The position numbers and the translations under genes are program-made. Of a DNA stretch of 64,000 nt, positions 24,058 to 36,620 are shown piece after piece. This DNA comes from Anseranas semipalmata (taxonomy: Eukaryota > Chordata > Aves > Anseriformes > Anseranatidae), in NCBI GenBank assembly GCA_013399115.1, contig VXAA01004209.1:595361-659360 (forward strand). The letters are read 5' to 3'. A model generated the notes under the pieces. That model was not told where the DNA came from. It worked only from the letters and a program-made list of their open reading frames with translations, and made no database searches. How positions within the stretch are numbered: position 1 is the stretch's first letter; each line of letters starts with the position of its first letter.

Positions 24058-24247
24058 AACACACACAAAGAAGCTTTCGACACTTGTGCAAGAATATGTC
24101 CAGTGCCATTTCAGTCCCAGAAAACAAAGCAAAGATGAACTGGAAAGCTCAACTTCCACTATGGTTATCACCAATAGCACTTCAACAATGAATCCAAAGA
24201 CAACACACAAGACAAAAATCAAAGCAGTAGCAAAAGGCATAAGACAA
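24058..24247 (+). CDS. Candidate exon of an unrecognised + strand transcript
   Basis: An open + frame (63 codons from 24059; the frame opens at 24038) ends at a consensus donor AGACAA/GTAAGT. The peptide is hydrophilic and S/T/K-rich, e.g. QCHFSPRKQSKDELESSTST. A weak acceptor CTCCTTCCTCCAAG precedes it. Spliced to 25165 it stays in phase for 12 more codons before TAA. The antisense frame (24031-24240) is also open and reads as a hydrophobic protein, which warns that composition alone can explain this. No family recognised. Confidence 0.28.
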
Positions 24248-25164
24248 GTAAGTTCATTACCTGTTACTGCATTATATACTCTATTATAGAAACTGAAATA
24301 GTAAATCCCTTATAAACATTCCTTATATTTACAGATAAATTAATTTCATAAAGGGCTAGGATGTGAAGTTAATAGCTCTTTACAAATGGTAGACCATTTC
24401 ATTCCTTCCAAGAAAGAATGGGGAGGTTAGAACTTTCTTCTTAGTATTTTCATAAGTTTACGTTAGATTTTTCTAAAGCAAACTATCCATTCCTTCCACT
24501 TTACCCCTGCTGTGTACTATCTCAGGAAATCTGACTGATCTTATTGACCTTTGTCTTAGACCTGTATAGGCAGCCAATAACAGTTTTGCATCAGAGCCTA
24601 TTCTGAGGCATGCAGGAGTCGTCTTGTTGAAAACATAGATCTGTATTATATTAAAGTTCCTTACACAGCTTTTGTACACCCGAAGGGCTGCAGAAAATCC
24701 TGTTTTAAGAGGTATGTCACAGCCAACATAATGACTCTTCATTAGCCCCTGCTGGTCTGCAGGCAGTATGTGACTTATGAGTAGGCTGTAATAGATAGAT
24801 GAGAAAGGGTTATAGTCCTTACAGGTTAAAAATTAGATACATGCTCCTTGTATAAATTAGAGAAGCACACAGGATTTAGGAAAAGCAAAGCTGGCTCTGA
24901 GCAGAAGTCTTCTAGATGTGCTGTCTCCAACTGCAACCAGTTGTGAATGCCAAGAGAAGAGTATACTGATACCTCTCTGATAAACTCTTCACTCTCGAGC
25001 AAAGGAGAAAACAGATAAAGCTTGTCAGATCTGAGGCTAGTATTTGCATGTTTATAACTTCTCTAACATTTCTTCCCTGTTTATCAGTATAGATAAGTAT
25101 TTGCTTTGTGAAGGATTTTTAGAATTTTAACTAGCAGTTCCTGATACTTAAATATTTTTTTCAG

Positions 25165-25218
25165 CTTACATTTCAAATTTTGACTGGCAGTGTTAAGTTC
25201 TAAACATAATAGAAGATG
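25165..25218 (+). ncRNA. Candidate spliced exon following 24058-24247
   Basis: Acceptor CTTAAATATTTTTTTCAG and donor AAGATG/GTAAGT are both strong. In the phase supplied by the preceding candidate exon it encodes LTFQILTGSVKF and then TAA at 25201, 15 nt before the junction. The other frames are closed too, so it would be a C-terminal or a noncoding exon. Confidence 0.25.
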
Positions 25219-28200
25219 GTAAGTAATTTAAAAATGCAAAATTTTACATTAATGAGGCCTCTTCATAATGTAATTTTCTGAAGAGCAATGCTTTTCATAA
25301 GCGTATATAACCTAAGGGAACATATCGTTCGGTTTTTTAGGTCAGCTTGAACTTTCTAAAAGTTACAATGTCACTACTTTGAGTAAACATGCATATTATT
25401 TTCAGCCATTACAATGGAATAAATGCTGATAGTTACACTCTTCCCAAAAAGAAGTATTTCATTTATTTATGGTTTTGTTCTAATTTATTTTTGATTCAGT
25501 TCACCAGGCACTGTTAGAACATTTTCATCATTTGAAACAGCTATTTCAACTATGAGCAAAAAATAACTGGAAGGGCTATCATTTAATAATTCTAAATACC
25601 TGGGAAAATGTATCATACTTTCAAGATTATTTCTGACACCAAGTACATACAGAATTCTTCATAGCACATAGCAAAGTCACATCTCATAGACCCAAACTTG
25701 TGGTCAGCTTAAGGGATGATAAATACTAATTTATCCTACTGATTTTGGTAAGAAAGTAAGTAAGAGGTTCTTATCCTGCTCAGATGCCTAGACTGATTTT
25801 TCCAAATGTGCTTCCATGTCTTGCAGAAAATCTGGGGTATTGAGTAGAAAGAGTAACCTACTACTTTGAGAGCTATACTTTTTTCTTCTGTATCAGAAGT
25901 ATTTTAGGTACTCATTTAAGTCATGCAAGACAAGATTCAAATACTCTTAAAGCATGTTACTTCCGTTCTCTTTTCTTCAGAATAGAGACTGACAAAAGTA
26001 GTAAGCAAAATATGAAACAAAAACCAGCAAGCAAAAAAGTGATCATTCACAGACTTCTAGATTATCTGTTAAGAATCTGAGTGTAAAACTCACAAAACTG
26101 CTTAAGAAATATAGCTACATTGTATGTTTTCCTGGTTAGAAATATGAAGAAGTATGTTTAATATTGAGGTTTCTTTCACTTGATTTTTTTTTTTTGTGGT
26201 AATGTGTACTAGACAAAAATAACCTTTTCTTAAGAAAATAACTGAGATATAAACTGAAATAAAAATTAATGTCGTTGATTTAAATCAATGCTTTTTGTTC
26301 ACTGATATTTAAGTCAGGATGAAATGGGTGACAAATTGCTTTGAGATAAATCATTTTGTCCCAGTTCTTAGATGCAACCATACTTTTGATATAAGCGCTG
26401 AGTTGTTAGGATAGGTACTGGCAAAAGCCTTCAGATCCTAGCTACTAGCCCTCCATCTTGTTGAGTCATGTTATTGTTGAAAAGTCACTTTTACTGAGTG
26501 TAATACAGAGCTTGAGTTGGCCTTCTTGACATTTATATATTACTTTACATTCGGTGCAATACTTTACTCAGAGTGGTAGGCAAATTATGTATTAGTTTCT
26601 TGGTAAAAGTTGTCACATATGCACAGCACATAAATTTGCATTATTGTCAAGTCATTCATTTTTAACTGGATGAAACCTACTAGAAAACTACTTTGTCCTC
26701 ACTATGACCCATTTATCTTGAAATTGCACACATTTTAAAATGAGACCTGAAATATTAATGTGTCGTTTAAATTATGCAAAATAATCTACAGGCATCCATA
26801 AAATCTCATGAATCTGAGAGACATTTTCAGTTACGGAAGGGCAGGAGATGAGTGAGGTTTTTGTCCTTAAAAAGAAAGAAAAAAAGGGAGAAAAAAAGGA
26901 ATTGTTTTAAAAGCAGAACATCGGAAAAGTTTCGCAAAGATTCCCTTGCAAAAAATGTCACATACATACTTGAAGAATACATGTATCAGTAGTGAACATG
27001 CTCTAGACCTTTCTATTGTATCACCATATGTTTATAATATGTTCAGGTACTGTTAGATAACCCCTACCTAGCCAGGATAATAAATGTTAGTAGCATAGGC
27101 TTTTTTGAATATAATACACAAGTCAAGTGTTTTTGAGTATGGAATAATAGAAGAAAGAGAGTAGGAAAATGAATAAAGCTGTCTGGAGTATATATCCTCA
27201 GGGTATCCAACTACTGAAGACTGTTTTTGCAAAGCTGAAGTTAAATTTGAATATTAGAAAGGATAGCTACACTTTGTGTTCTTGTCAGCTAAGAGAGAAC
27301 TGATCAGAACATAGCTCCCATCTTCGTCAACTCCAGCATATACATCACATATATGGATACACTGTGTTTCTGATGAGAGGAATAAGCCAATCCTCCTCAT
27401 AAAACAGGAGTGTGAGGGCAGAGACTTCCCCCATCTCTCTCGTCATTCAGGAGTGCTAGACCCCAAATGCTTCATCACATCTTGAAAAACTTTACATTGA
27501 AAAATTCCAGCCTTTCCAAAAGGATGAGGGTGTTCCTGAGATAAAGTTGTCAGTGAAAATTTCTCCCCAAATCGGGCCAAATTTCATATTTTCATTTTAT
27601 TCCCTTCAAGTTTAACTGTAGAAATTGAATAAAGGAATATACTGTGATAAGCTTTTGTTTCAACTTCTGCAGAAAATGAATGCTGAACTGACTCACTAAA
27701 GTCTTTCTAATCTCAAAGTTATCTACCCTGTTTTCATAAGCATGCATGTCTTTCACTCTGAAATGGACTCTTTCCATATTATATTGTTAACTCTCGTATA
27801 TTTAGAGTCTTGTATTTTTAGAAAGGGTCAATGCAGCACAAAAGAACATTTTAACTGTACTTTAGCAGACAGAACTAAGCACTTTGATTCATGTACCAAA
27901 GTAGAATAGCTTAATGTATCCCTTTAATAATCTAAAACTCGTTAGATTTGATAGAGCTATGAGATCTATTTAGCTACTTGCTAGCTATGTTTTGGGTCTG
28001 GGTAAATTTTCCTCAATAATCTGATTTGATAGCAGCATACTGTATATCAGAATCTTAGTAGGATATTAATGGTTTAGAAGATTTTTGAAACCATCTCCGT
28101 TGTGATATGTCAGATGTACATTTTTCTAATTTTCCTTCCTGCTTTTACTTGTCCTCCATGGGTCTGCAGGAGCTAAGCACAAGTGAGAAAAGCCAGGCAC

Positions 28201-30054
28201 AGGAGTTCAAAATGAATGGAGAAAAAAATACCAGGAAGCTTCAGCAGTTTTCCCAAAGCTGTGCTTGTTTACTTTACTTGTAATGATCTCCTAACAGCGT
28301 GATTTCTTTAATTCATAGCATATTCATATTCCTTTTGGTTTTCAATTGCAGAGGGTACAGATTAACTGATTATCCTCCTCCAGTCAGAGGATAAGCTCAG
28401 CTAGTAGATACTTACTGAGTCATTTCCAAACTGTGGTTGAAGTTTCACTAACAAAATTTCACTCATACAAAGCCAACTCTGTGTGTCTGATTTTTGTCTT
28501 TTTTTAAGTCAAATGAATAATAGGAATCCATTTCAATAATTTTATATACTAATTCTTTACTTGAGTATCAGTGTAATTACTATCAGAAAAAGATAACAGC
28601 TCAGTTGAAACAAACTGTGTGTTCCTCTACGTGGAACTCATTTTTAGAAGAACAGTGGAGATTATTTTGGGTGTACAGAATTTTTCTTTTAAAAATATCA
28701 CCTGCATTTTTGAAAGACTGAATTTTTTGGAGGGGATATCATATTGAAAGCTGAGAAAAAGAGTCATGGGATATATACAGTGGAGAAAAACTTGCATCCC
28801 AGATCTTCAAGTCTGAAATAAGAATGGTAGCTCGGAGGGTGAAAGCACAGATGATTTCTAATTAACAGAGTAATGATATTAAGTGAAGTGAAAGTCACAT
28901 TCTGCCATAAAGCAAATAAAGACTCCTTTACAGGAAAAAAAAGTCATTTAAGAAGCTCAAAATGCCAATGCATACCTCTCAAATTAAATTGACAAATTTA
29001 TCTGCAAGTCAACAGCAGATGAGATGAGAAGATTATAGGTGATTAATATGATTTGGAATCCTAATTTTCATGTATTACTTGGTCGTCACTCCATTGCATT
29101 AGTAGCATGTTGCAAAATGAAATTCACATTATTCATTACAGGGAACTTTAAAATCAAACCTCTTTAATATCACAGAGAGGTGTATCTTGGAAAGATTAAA
29201 TCCACCAAAATATGCTGCAAAAGTCTAAGCTCAGCTTCATTATTGCACAGCACTCAGCATTCTGAATAGAAGCAAGAGAGCAGGACAATGGGGCAAGTCT
29301 CTAACTATGTGGAACAGTATAATGTGGTGAGAAACATCTCTGTAGGACACAAAATGAGCACAACAGCAGGCTCAAAGCTTTAGTCCATTAATAATATTGT
29401 ATTTGTCTGGACACGTTAATAAAAATATATAAAAACTTAAGATCATGTAGTTATCCACATAGCTTCTGGAGGAAATCCAAAGTCACAGGAGTTATCTCAT
29501 GATTTTATATGATTTTTTTTATGTAGCTAGGTGTTTATGTGGAATACTAACTGGTTAAATAAGCAAAATTTCAGAGCTAGGGTCACAAAAGTGTACAAAG
29601 CATACAAATCAAGGTTCTCTGTCTGCTGAAAAGTTTATTGAAGGTGTGAGAAGGAGACAGGAAAAAACATGTACTTGGGATTTAAGAGAGGGAAATTACC
29701 CACATAAGAATTTAGCCAAGGCATTAAGGCTACCAATTCTACTTTTGCAAAGAGTATCATGAGACATTAATGGTCTGGTGCATTGTGTTATGTTGCAGTA
29801 GAAACAATTACTTTCATAGCAACCTGTGCTTTAACAGTTTAGTTGAAAATTGTCTAATAGCATAGTCAAGAGAGCTGTTGATACCTGCAGGGAGAATGTC
29901 TTTTTATGTATAGATGTATTTAATTTTTTGTATAGATAACAGAATTCATTTGAAATAACTGCATTTCCATAGCTGTTTTTCTTTAAATTAGTATATGCAA
30001 ATGATACTGAATGGTCTTTTTTTTTTTCTTTTTCCCCTCTCTCCCTCACTGCAG
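25219..30054. other. Long AT-rich noncoding stretch
   Basis: No recognised interspersed repeat over nearly 5 kb. An A/G-rich tract lies at 26868-26902. A strong + acceptor at 25954-25979 (CCGTTCTCTTTTCTTCAG) is followed by a 32-codon open frame to a TGA at about 26078, without other support. Confidence 0.45.
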
Positions 30055-30320
30055 GTTATCTGTTAGAAACCATTAGGTTTTTTGAAATTGAAGTCAACCC
30101 AGGAAAATCCCATTTTCACTTCAAAAGGACTTCAGGAATCACCTCTCTGGAGCTGAAGGGAAATTTCTCGATTGTATTTAGGGATGGTGCTTTGTTTTCT
30201 TCAAAATAAGTGACATACTAATACACTTCCACTTGAAGCTGCTTTGGTTTACAAGTTAAGTTGCCATGCTGTCATTTTCCTCTCTTTCCTCCAGCTGAAC
30301 AGCTGTGAATAAACTTTTTC
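30055..30320 (+). ncRNA. Candidate terminal exon with AATAAA signal
   Basis: One of the best acceptors in the window: a run of over 30 pyrimidines ending CTCCCTCACTGCAG. Downstream one frame is open for 50 codons (30057-30206, e.g. YLLETIRFFEIEVNPGKSHF) to TAA at 30207, and AATAAA follows at about 30308. This is the layout of a 3' terminal exon. No upstream partner exon with a matching phase was identified and the peptide is not recognised, so it could equally be noncoding or chance. Confidence 0.25.
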
Positions 30321-30819
30321 TTGAGCAACTTTTTTCAGGAAAGAATTTCTTGGCTCAGCAAACTACCAGTGAACTCTGGGAAAGAACTGTGATTCACAAG
30401 GCTGTGCTGGATAGTGATATGATAACGAAATGACTACATGTCATGGAAATGAAACTCATTATAATAAAAATCTGGTCAGAGGCAATCTAGAAATTAAAGC
30501 AGTATGCCAAAGAGATGGTTCCAATTCAAGGGCATAGTTTACTACTAATCCCTAGCTAGCCAGTTTGCTGCTGAGAGAACAAACACCAAGGCTGTAGCTA
30601 TGTAATTACATACTGCAGTTAAGCAGGTGCTGAAATCTTCACTTAAAAAAACTTACTGTGCATAAGATGATAGGTGGATTTGTACAGTTTGCATCACCAA
30701 GCTACATTAAGACCTTAGGATTCCTGTCTGCACATACCATCAGGTCTCACAGTCCATCTGCGTAGTTCTCTAAGGCTCAAGCATCTACTACATCCCACTA
30801 CCCTGCCCCTGAGATCCAG

Positions 30820-31079
30820 TATCCAGACAAGATGGATAGGAGGGAGGATCTCAAGAAGTTGCAGAATGACCAAAAAGATTTCTGCTGGGAGGTAGAAAAG
30901 GAGATTGCAATGGTTAATGATGAGGCTAACAGCAATATATAGATGGTGTCTGTCTCAAGTGCCTGAAAAACTTCCCCTGTTTGACACAACACTAGAAAAA
31001 CAAGAGGGTGGACTTCCACAGTGGCTGGGAAGAACTGCTGAGATTTTTGTTGTTGATGCAATTCATTCCCTCTTGCCAG
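30820..31079 (+). pseudogene. Unrecognised coding-like stretch ending at a consensus donor
   Basis: An ATG at 30831 starts 36 codons of charged, coiled-coil-like sequence (MDRREDLKKLQNDQKDF and onward) to a TAG near 30939. Another frame then continues open (YRWCLSQVPEKLPLFD) to a perfect donor TTGCCAG/GTGAGT at 31079. The shift between two open frames is what a frameshifted pseudogene or exon remnant would show. The minus strand is also open (30798-31061). No family recognised. Confidence 0.22.
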
Positions 31080-34000
31080 GTGAGTACAGCATTAAGGTTG
31101 TTTGCAAGGAAGCTGGTAGTTGAAGGCTTTTATGCAGATGTTCCTTTAAACAGCTTTGTTACATGTGCCATACAGACTCCTTATTCCCTTATTTTCTGCA
31201 TTAAGCCTTTGTCAAATATAATTTTATTTTCCAGGGCGGGTCAGGGGAAACACCAACAATGCAAACTTTGCACCATGAAGTTCAGCCTGTAAGAATAAAT
31301 ATTTCAAACTTCACCAAATGCAACAGTGCTGATGTAGTGGGCCTGCCTGCAAGTACTGAGGCCACAGGTTTTAGTTACTCTGTGTTACTTATAAGGATAG
31401 TAGTTCTCTCTGCTGTCTATATGTGCAGAAAGGCAAGTAGCAGGAAAAGAGGTGGGGCTGTCAGTGACTCATCATCTTGTGGCCTGTAGAGAGACGTGCA
31501 CAGCTGGACTCAGCATGTGGCATGAATTTTAGACTGTAGGGCTTTTCCAGGCTGGAGTTTTAATCAGAATGTTCTCCAACAGGACCATCCATTTCTGTGG
31601 TTACTCCAGCAGCTGTTTCTGCACGTTCCTGTGTTTCTCAGTACTGTCTTTTGACAATGTCCTATGCATGTCCCTTTTTTCAAAGACGCTCCTTTCTTCT
31701 TTCAGTTGTCTGATCCCTCTTCAGGATATGATAACTTAACTAATCTTACTCTAAAGTCATGGATGGTGAGCTGGGAAAGTAAGAAAAGGAATATTAATAC
31801 TTGTATAGAGATTTGTCTGTTCTGAAATTGAAAATGCTCCTCAGTGGAAGGGAGTTTGTTTGTTATTCTCACTCAGGAAATAGGAAACAGAAAATAATAG
31901 TGTGACGTCCATTTCTCTGTAGCAACAATAATGAAAGTTGTGTTTTCATCAGGTTTGGAATGTCTGTTCCATGGTTTTCATCTTTGTTCCTTCCATGACC
32001 TGGATAGCTGGGAGAGAGAGTGCATCTTAATTCATCTTTGCAAAAAAAAAAAAAAGACCTGATTCACGCTTAGGCTGTTGAGTTGGCTGAAGGACTGAAG
32101 ATCCTGGAGCAACGATAGAACAAGGCAAGTCTGCAGCCTACCCTAACACTGGAGGAACGCTGTAACTTAGAGGCATGTTTCCAACAGGCAGTTTGTTCAG
32201 AAAAGAAATAGAGCAACAGTCCCCCACCCTGTTATAGCCTAACTATGTCACTTCCCAAGATGATATCATTAAAAATATGTAGTAAGTCATAGAAATGCCC
32301 TTTGAAGTTGCAGACTTATTTCCATGCTCACCTCCAGTTTCTTTGTTTTTTTGAACTTTGATAAATTTTATCTCATACTGAAGAATTACATGGTTGATGT
32401 TTGTCTTACAAATAAGTTTGGGGGAAGTAAGGGGAGTGAATATTTCTGGAGCTTTTTTGAAGGCTTTCATCTCCTAACCTACGTTGGTAGTCTTACAGTA
32501 CAGTAGAATAAATTTAGTTTACAACTGGCTAGATGATTACAAAGATATAACAAAATACCACATATGAAACTTCATTCAAATATGAGTGTGAATTAGCTAA
32601 AAAAAAAGCATTTAAAATGTTTTTCAGTTACAGACCTGAAGTTGATTGTGTTAAAAAAAGATGGTGCTCAAAGTACTGATGTACTGATGGTGGAAAGGGA
32701 GACAGGAGACGGTAGTGGAAACTGAAAAGTCTGCACTCTCAATGGCATTGTGATATCTGTCACAGAACTGTGTATACTGAACAGGAGAAGTCAAGAGTTG
32801 TGTGCATTGAGTTCTATTCCTTCAGCAGAGAAATAGACTCAACTGGATAAGGAACAGGCATTATAACATACTTCAGAGAAAAGAAAAGAAAAATTAATGA
32901 GGTCAGGGCTGATATATTTCATTTTCATAAGTGAGTGAATGTATTGTATGTACTGGTGGCATTTCAGTGATCATTTTAACAGTAAATTTTGGTATAATTA
33001 CAATGCAAAAATAAATGTGAAGATAAAGTAAATGCATGTGTAACTCCGCAAACATACCTGATAATGCATTTCAGTGAAATGCCTAAACAATTTCCTTTTC
33101 TCTGAAAGGCATAGAAAATGAAAACACATGAAATTTTCCTCAGGTTCCCTGATAAAAGTAGGGGAAGGAATCCTCTAATCACAGGCTTTGAGCTTTCAAA
33201 TTCAGCCAGAGAACCTTACAGTAGAAATTATGAATCAGCTAACATGTAATTTAATATAAACTCATAGTTTCAAATTATATGGTAAACTGCTGTAGAAACT
33301 TTGAAGAGATTGGAAAATTCTGCTTGTACTAGAGCTACTAGTTAGAATCGGTGGAGCAATACACTGGGTGAAATGTATTTTATTTACTTTGTTCTCATTT
33401 TTATGTTAATATAACTGTTTATATTAACAATTAATTTTAGGACTAAAGTCTTTGTCAGAAATCTCCTTAACAACCACCTTGTTCAATAATACTTAACAGT
33501 ATCACACAGCCTACAGGCTGGCGATGGACAGGAGCTAGTTCAGTTGCATGCAGAAGCATCCTTGGGTACACTCAGGGTAAGTAATTACTTGTGAGCCTGT
33601 AGGTGAATATCTTCTTTGCCTGCTTCCCTGTCAAATTCCAGCCTTTGCGTGAATGACGTCCCAAGCTGGGGCACTGTTTTTTGCCAGTATCCTCCAGTGT
33701 GCAGAGGAGCCTGGTGTATTTGGGCCACCTAGCAGCCCAATCCCTGGACTAGGCTGGCAGAGTTGGCAGCAGTTCCCCAGCAGAGCTGCTGGCGTGGCGT
33801 GGCCAGGGCAAGTGTGCATACAGGCATCCTGGCCTCCCTGGAGGGAGCAGCATGCAAGCCTTGGGGGGTACTGAGTGCCATGTGCTAATGCCTTGCGAGT
33901 TATGAGGAGGTCATCTGGCCACGTTGCATACTAGAAATGCAACTGACACTGAATCATCCAGAAAGTGTTTTGAGAAACTCTGAAGAGCGCTACAAAGGCT

Positions 34001-34408
34001 GGACACTTGCGAGGATTTTCCTCCTATACTGAATATGCTTGCGGGTCAGGGCTTATGGCCTCGCATGTTGCAGAAGGTCAGCTACAGATACAAGCATTAA
34101 GTCCAGGCAAGAGAGAAGGTCTGCTAAAACTTGCTCTGCCAAGAATAAACTGGGGGGGGGGAGGATGGAATCTGTAAAAATTTAGACCTAAGGCTATTTA
34201 CTACGTAATTCTGGTACAAGTAGACAACAGGGAGTGGAAAAAGCACAACAGAAAATTATAGGGTGATAGTGATCTCATCTAAAATCCTGGAAATGTTTCC
34301 AAGCTTTAAATTTGCTGTATTACCTGGTTTTCTTGTTGGGCTATAAAAATAACACTAAAAGCTTTGCTGAGACTTCATAAAATGCCATGTTGTTTAAATG
34401 GCACTTAC
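31080..34408. other. Noncoding stretch including a GC-richer patch
   Basis: 33640-33870 is clearly GC-richer (GGCAGAGTTGGCAGCAG, GGCGTGGCGTGGCCAGG) with open frames on both strands and may be an old repeat or a CpG-depleted island. A weak splice-bounded 77-nt segment, 33500-33576, is open in one frame. A G8 run lies near 34151-34158. Nothing else recognised. Confidence 0.4.
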
Positions 34409-34488
34409 CTGACTCTCCAGCCTGCTCCATACTCCAGCAGAGTTTTGCGTTGGCCGTGCCATACCCAGCAACCTGCTTCCTGGGACAT
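34409..34488 (-). CDS. Candidate first coding exon, minus strand, with consensus donor
   Basis: Minus strand: ATG at 34488 starts MSQEAGCWVWHGQRKTLLEY, continuing 26 codons to a perfect donor GAGTCAG/GTAAGTGCC. The segment has several CpGs (GGCACGGCCAACGC) against an AT-rich background. An internal AG at 34473 would give a second fully open frame. No downstream partner exon was located, and the peptide is not recognised. It could be the first exon of an unannotated transcript. Confidence 0.28.
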
Positions 34489-35750
34489 TACTCAGAACAG
34501 CACAGAATCTGGATCAGGCAAGTACATTGTGGGACCTTGAGGTAGAAAAATAAGTATATTTAATGTTGCAGTAAAGCTTTGAGTGGCTCTCAAGATGACG
34601 CGTTAAAGAGCATTCAAACCAGGAAGTTGCTGAAATTTCGCAACTTTTTCAAGTCCCCTTTAAATCTTCTAAATGAATGAAAAACACAAGACGTGTCTTT
34701 TCAAAAAGGGTTATTTTTCTCTAGATACCAGAGACCCATCTTACACCGTCATCTCTGAATGCTGCAATATAGGGGAGGAGGGTCCCCCTGGAAAATGTAT
34801 GTTGTCATCAAAGGATAATTTTTTTGTAACTTCTGCTGACAATCAGAACAGAAGTTGTAGCCAAATTAGCTAGTATTAAAGTCATTAACATTGGTATAAT
34901 TCAGTGTTTTATAAAGGGCTGGAAGAGTTCCCCTGATTACTTCAATACAGCATGACAATTGCTTTTAATAGTTGCCTTTTATGTAGATACAATACAGCCC
35001 AGCTATGCAATTTTACTTTTGTTCTCCCCTATTTTATAAGGTAAATTAAAAGAGAATAAATGAGGCAAACCATACGGACACAAGGTTAGGTCAGCAGCAA
35101 TACACTGTGCACCTTCTTTTAAGCAGTGTTTTCGTAGTAGCTATCATGGCAGCTAACTAGCTCATTCTCCTTTTTATTGCCTTTTTTTTACGGATGAAAC
35201 AAAAAGTGACTATAACATTTTCTTTCTCATTTAGAATTTTTTTTCTAGATTCACTTTCAAGTCTTGCAGGTATTGGGGGTGGGAGAAACAAGCAATTTCT
35301 TTTGTTCAAACAACGGATTTTGTATTCACAGCAAGACCTTGAAGACATAGAGCAGAAAAGGATGAAGATATTTTGACAGTACAATTTATCTGGACATCAG
35401 TATTTATATTTTTGATAAAAGCAGTCCCAACATAATCTGCAAGAAAATGTCTCCAAAGCTACCCTTTTATGTACTGTTTTCCATATTGTACAAATGGCCT
35501 GTGAAATAACAAAGTCTGATTTTATGCTCATTTGTCTCATAACTGAACTTGAGATTCCTGAGATTAGAACGTGATTTAAGCTTTTTCAGACTGGGAACTT
35601 ATGGGACAGGGTGATGAGGAAGGCTCTTAAACTCCGCTTGTGTAAACAGGCAGTCAAGAGTCCACCTGAAGTACCTGTACACTTATGCATGCAGCCTTGG
35701 AAAGAAGCAGGAGGAACTGGCAATCCACTCACAGCCACAGCATGATGGCC
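34489..35750. other. Noncoding stretch
   Basis: No recognised repeats or exon signals beyond short chance frames (34673-34873 +, 35157-35384 -). Confidence 0.45.
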
Positions 35751-35754
35751 TTGC

Positions 35755-36125
35755 CGGCATTAAGGAAATGTGGTGGGACAGCTCACATCACCAGAGTGCT
35801 GCAAGGGCTGGATACAGGCTTGTAAGGAAAGACAAGCAGAGAAGACTAGGAAGCTCATGGTGCTCTGTGCATAGGAATGGCTCGAGCACAAGGAGCTGTG
35901 GTGTACAGGGAGTGTAAGGCCTGACAAGAGGAGGAACCCAACGGTGGTCATGATTGTGAGTGTCTGCTACAGGATGCCTGATCAAGGAAGTGGATGAAGC
36001 TATCTTTAAACAAATGGAAGATGTCTCCCAATTGCAGATTGGATCCCGATGGGATACTTAAACTACCTAGCATCTGACAGAAAGTCAAGATGAAGGGCAC
36101 AAACAATCCATGATGTTTCTGGAGT
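35755..36125 (+). mobile_element. Old CR1 LINE segment, endonuclease region, + orientation
   Basis: Sequence such as GAAATGTGGTGGGACAGCTC, then GTCTGCTACAGGATGCCTGA and GATGAAGCTATCTTTAAACA, matches, from memory, the CR1 ORF2 endonuclease coding region. The frame is broken by indels and stops, so the copy is inactive. It lies just 5' of the next CR1 segment in the same orientation. Confidence 0.7.
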
Positions 36126-36154
36126 GGTGCTCCCCATGATAAAGGCTGTGTCTG

Positions 36155-36620
36155 GACTACCAGGTACAGTTTTGGCCCTGCTGTACAAGAGAGACTGACA
36201 AACTGAAAACTCTGACACTAAAATGGTTTGGCGTCTGAACACATAGGCTGAGGGACTCAGGTTTGTACAATGTGGAAAAGAGAAGGCAAAGAGAGGATCT
36301 AACTGTTTTTTTCAGTACGTAAAGAGAGGTTATAGAGAAGACAGATTTAAACTGTTCCCAGGGGTGCACAGTGAAAGAACTGGAGGAAACAACTACAGTT
36401 GCCCTTTAGACACAGCAAGGGATTCCTGACTAGGTATGAGGAAGAAAAAATCACAGTGAGAGCAGTTACACAGTGAAGGAACCTGCTTAGAGAAGTTGTG
36501 GAAGCTCCATCCTCAGAGGTATCCTTGGAGCAACCTGCTCTAATGTTGAAGTAAGCCCTGCTTTAGGTGGGAGGTTGAAAGAGATGAGCTGTAGATGCCT
36601 CTTGCAATGTAATGTATTCA
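36155..36620 (+). mobile_element. Old CR1 LINE, 3' part of ORF2, + orientation
   Basis: Recognisable marks in order: CAGTTTTGGCCCTGCTGTAC, GGCTGAGGGACTCAGG, GGATCTAACTGTTTT, GAGAAGTTGTGGAAGCTCC, and the CTGCTTTAGGTGGGAGGTTG region. The copy is highly diverged and frameshifted. Together with 35755-36125 it may be one CR1 insertion that lost its central reverse-transcriptase part, or two separate insertions. Confidence 0.75.

Noticed and set aside
33500..33576. 77-nt splice-bounded + segment open in one frame
   Set aside because: The acceptor lacks a pyrimidine tract, there is no partner exon, and an open frame this short is expected by chance.
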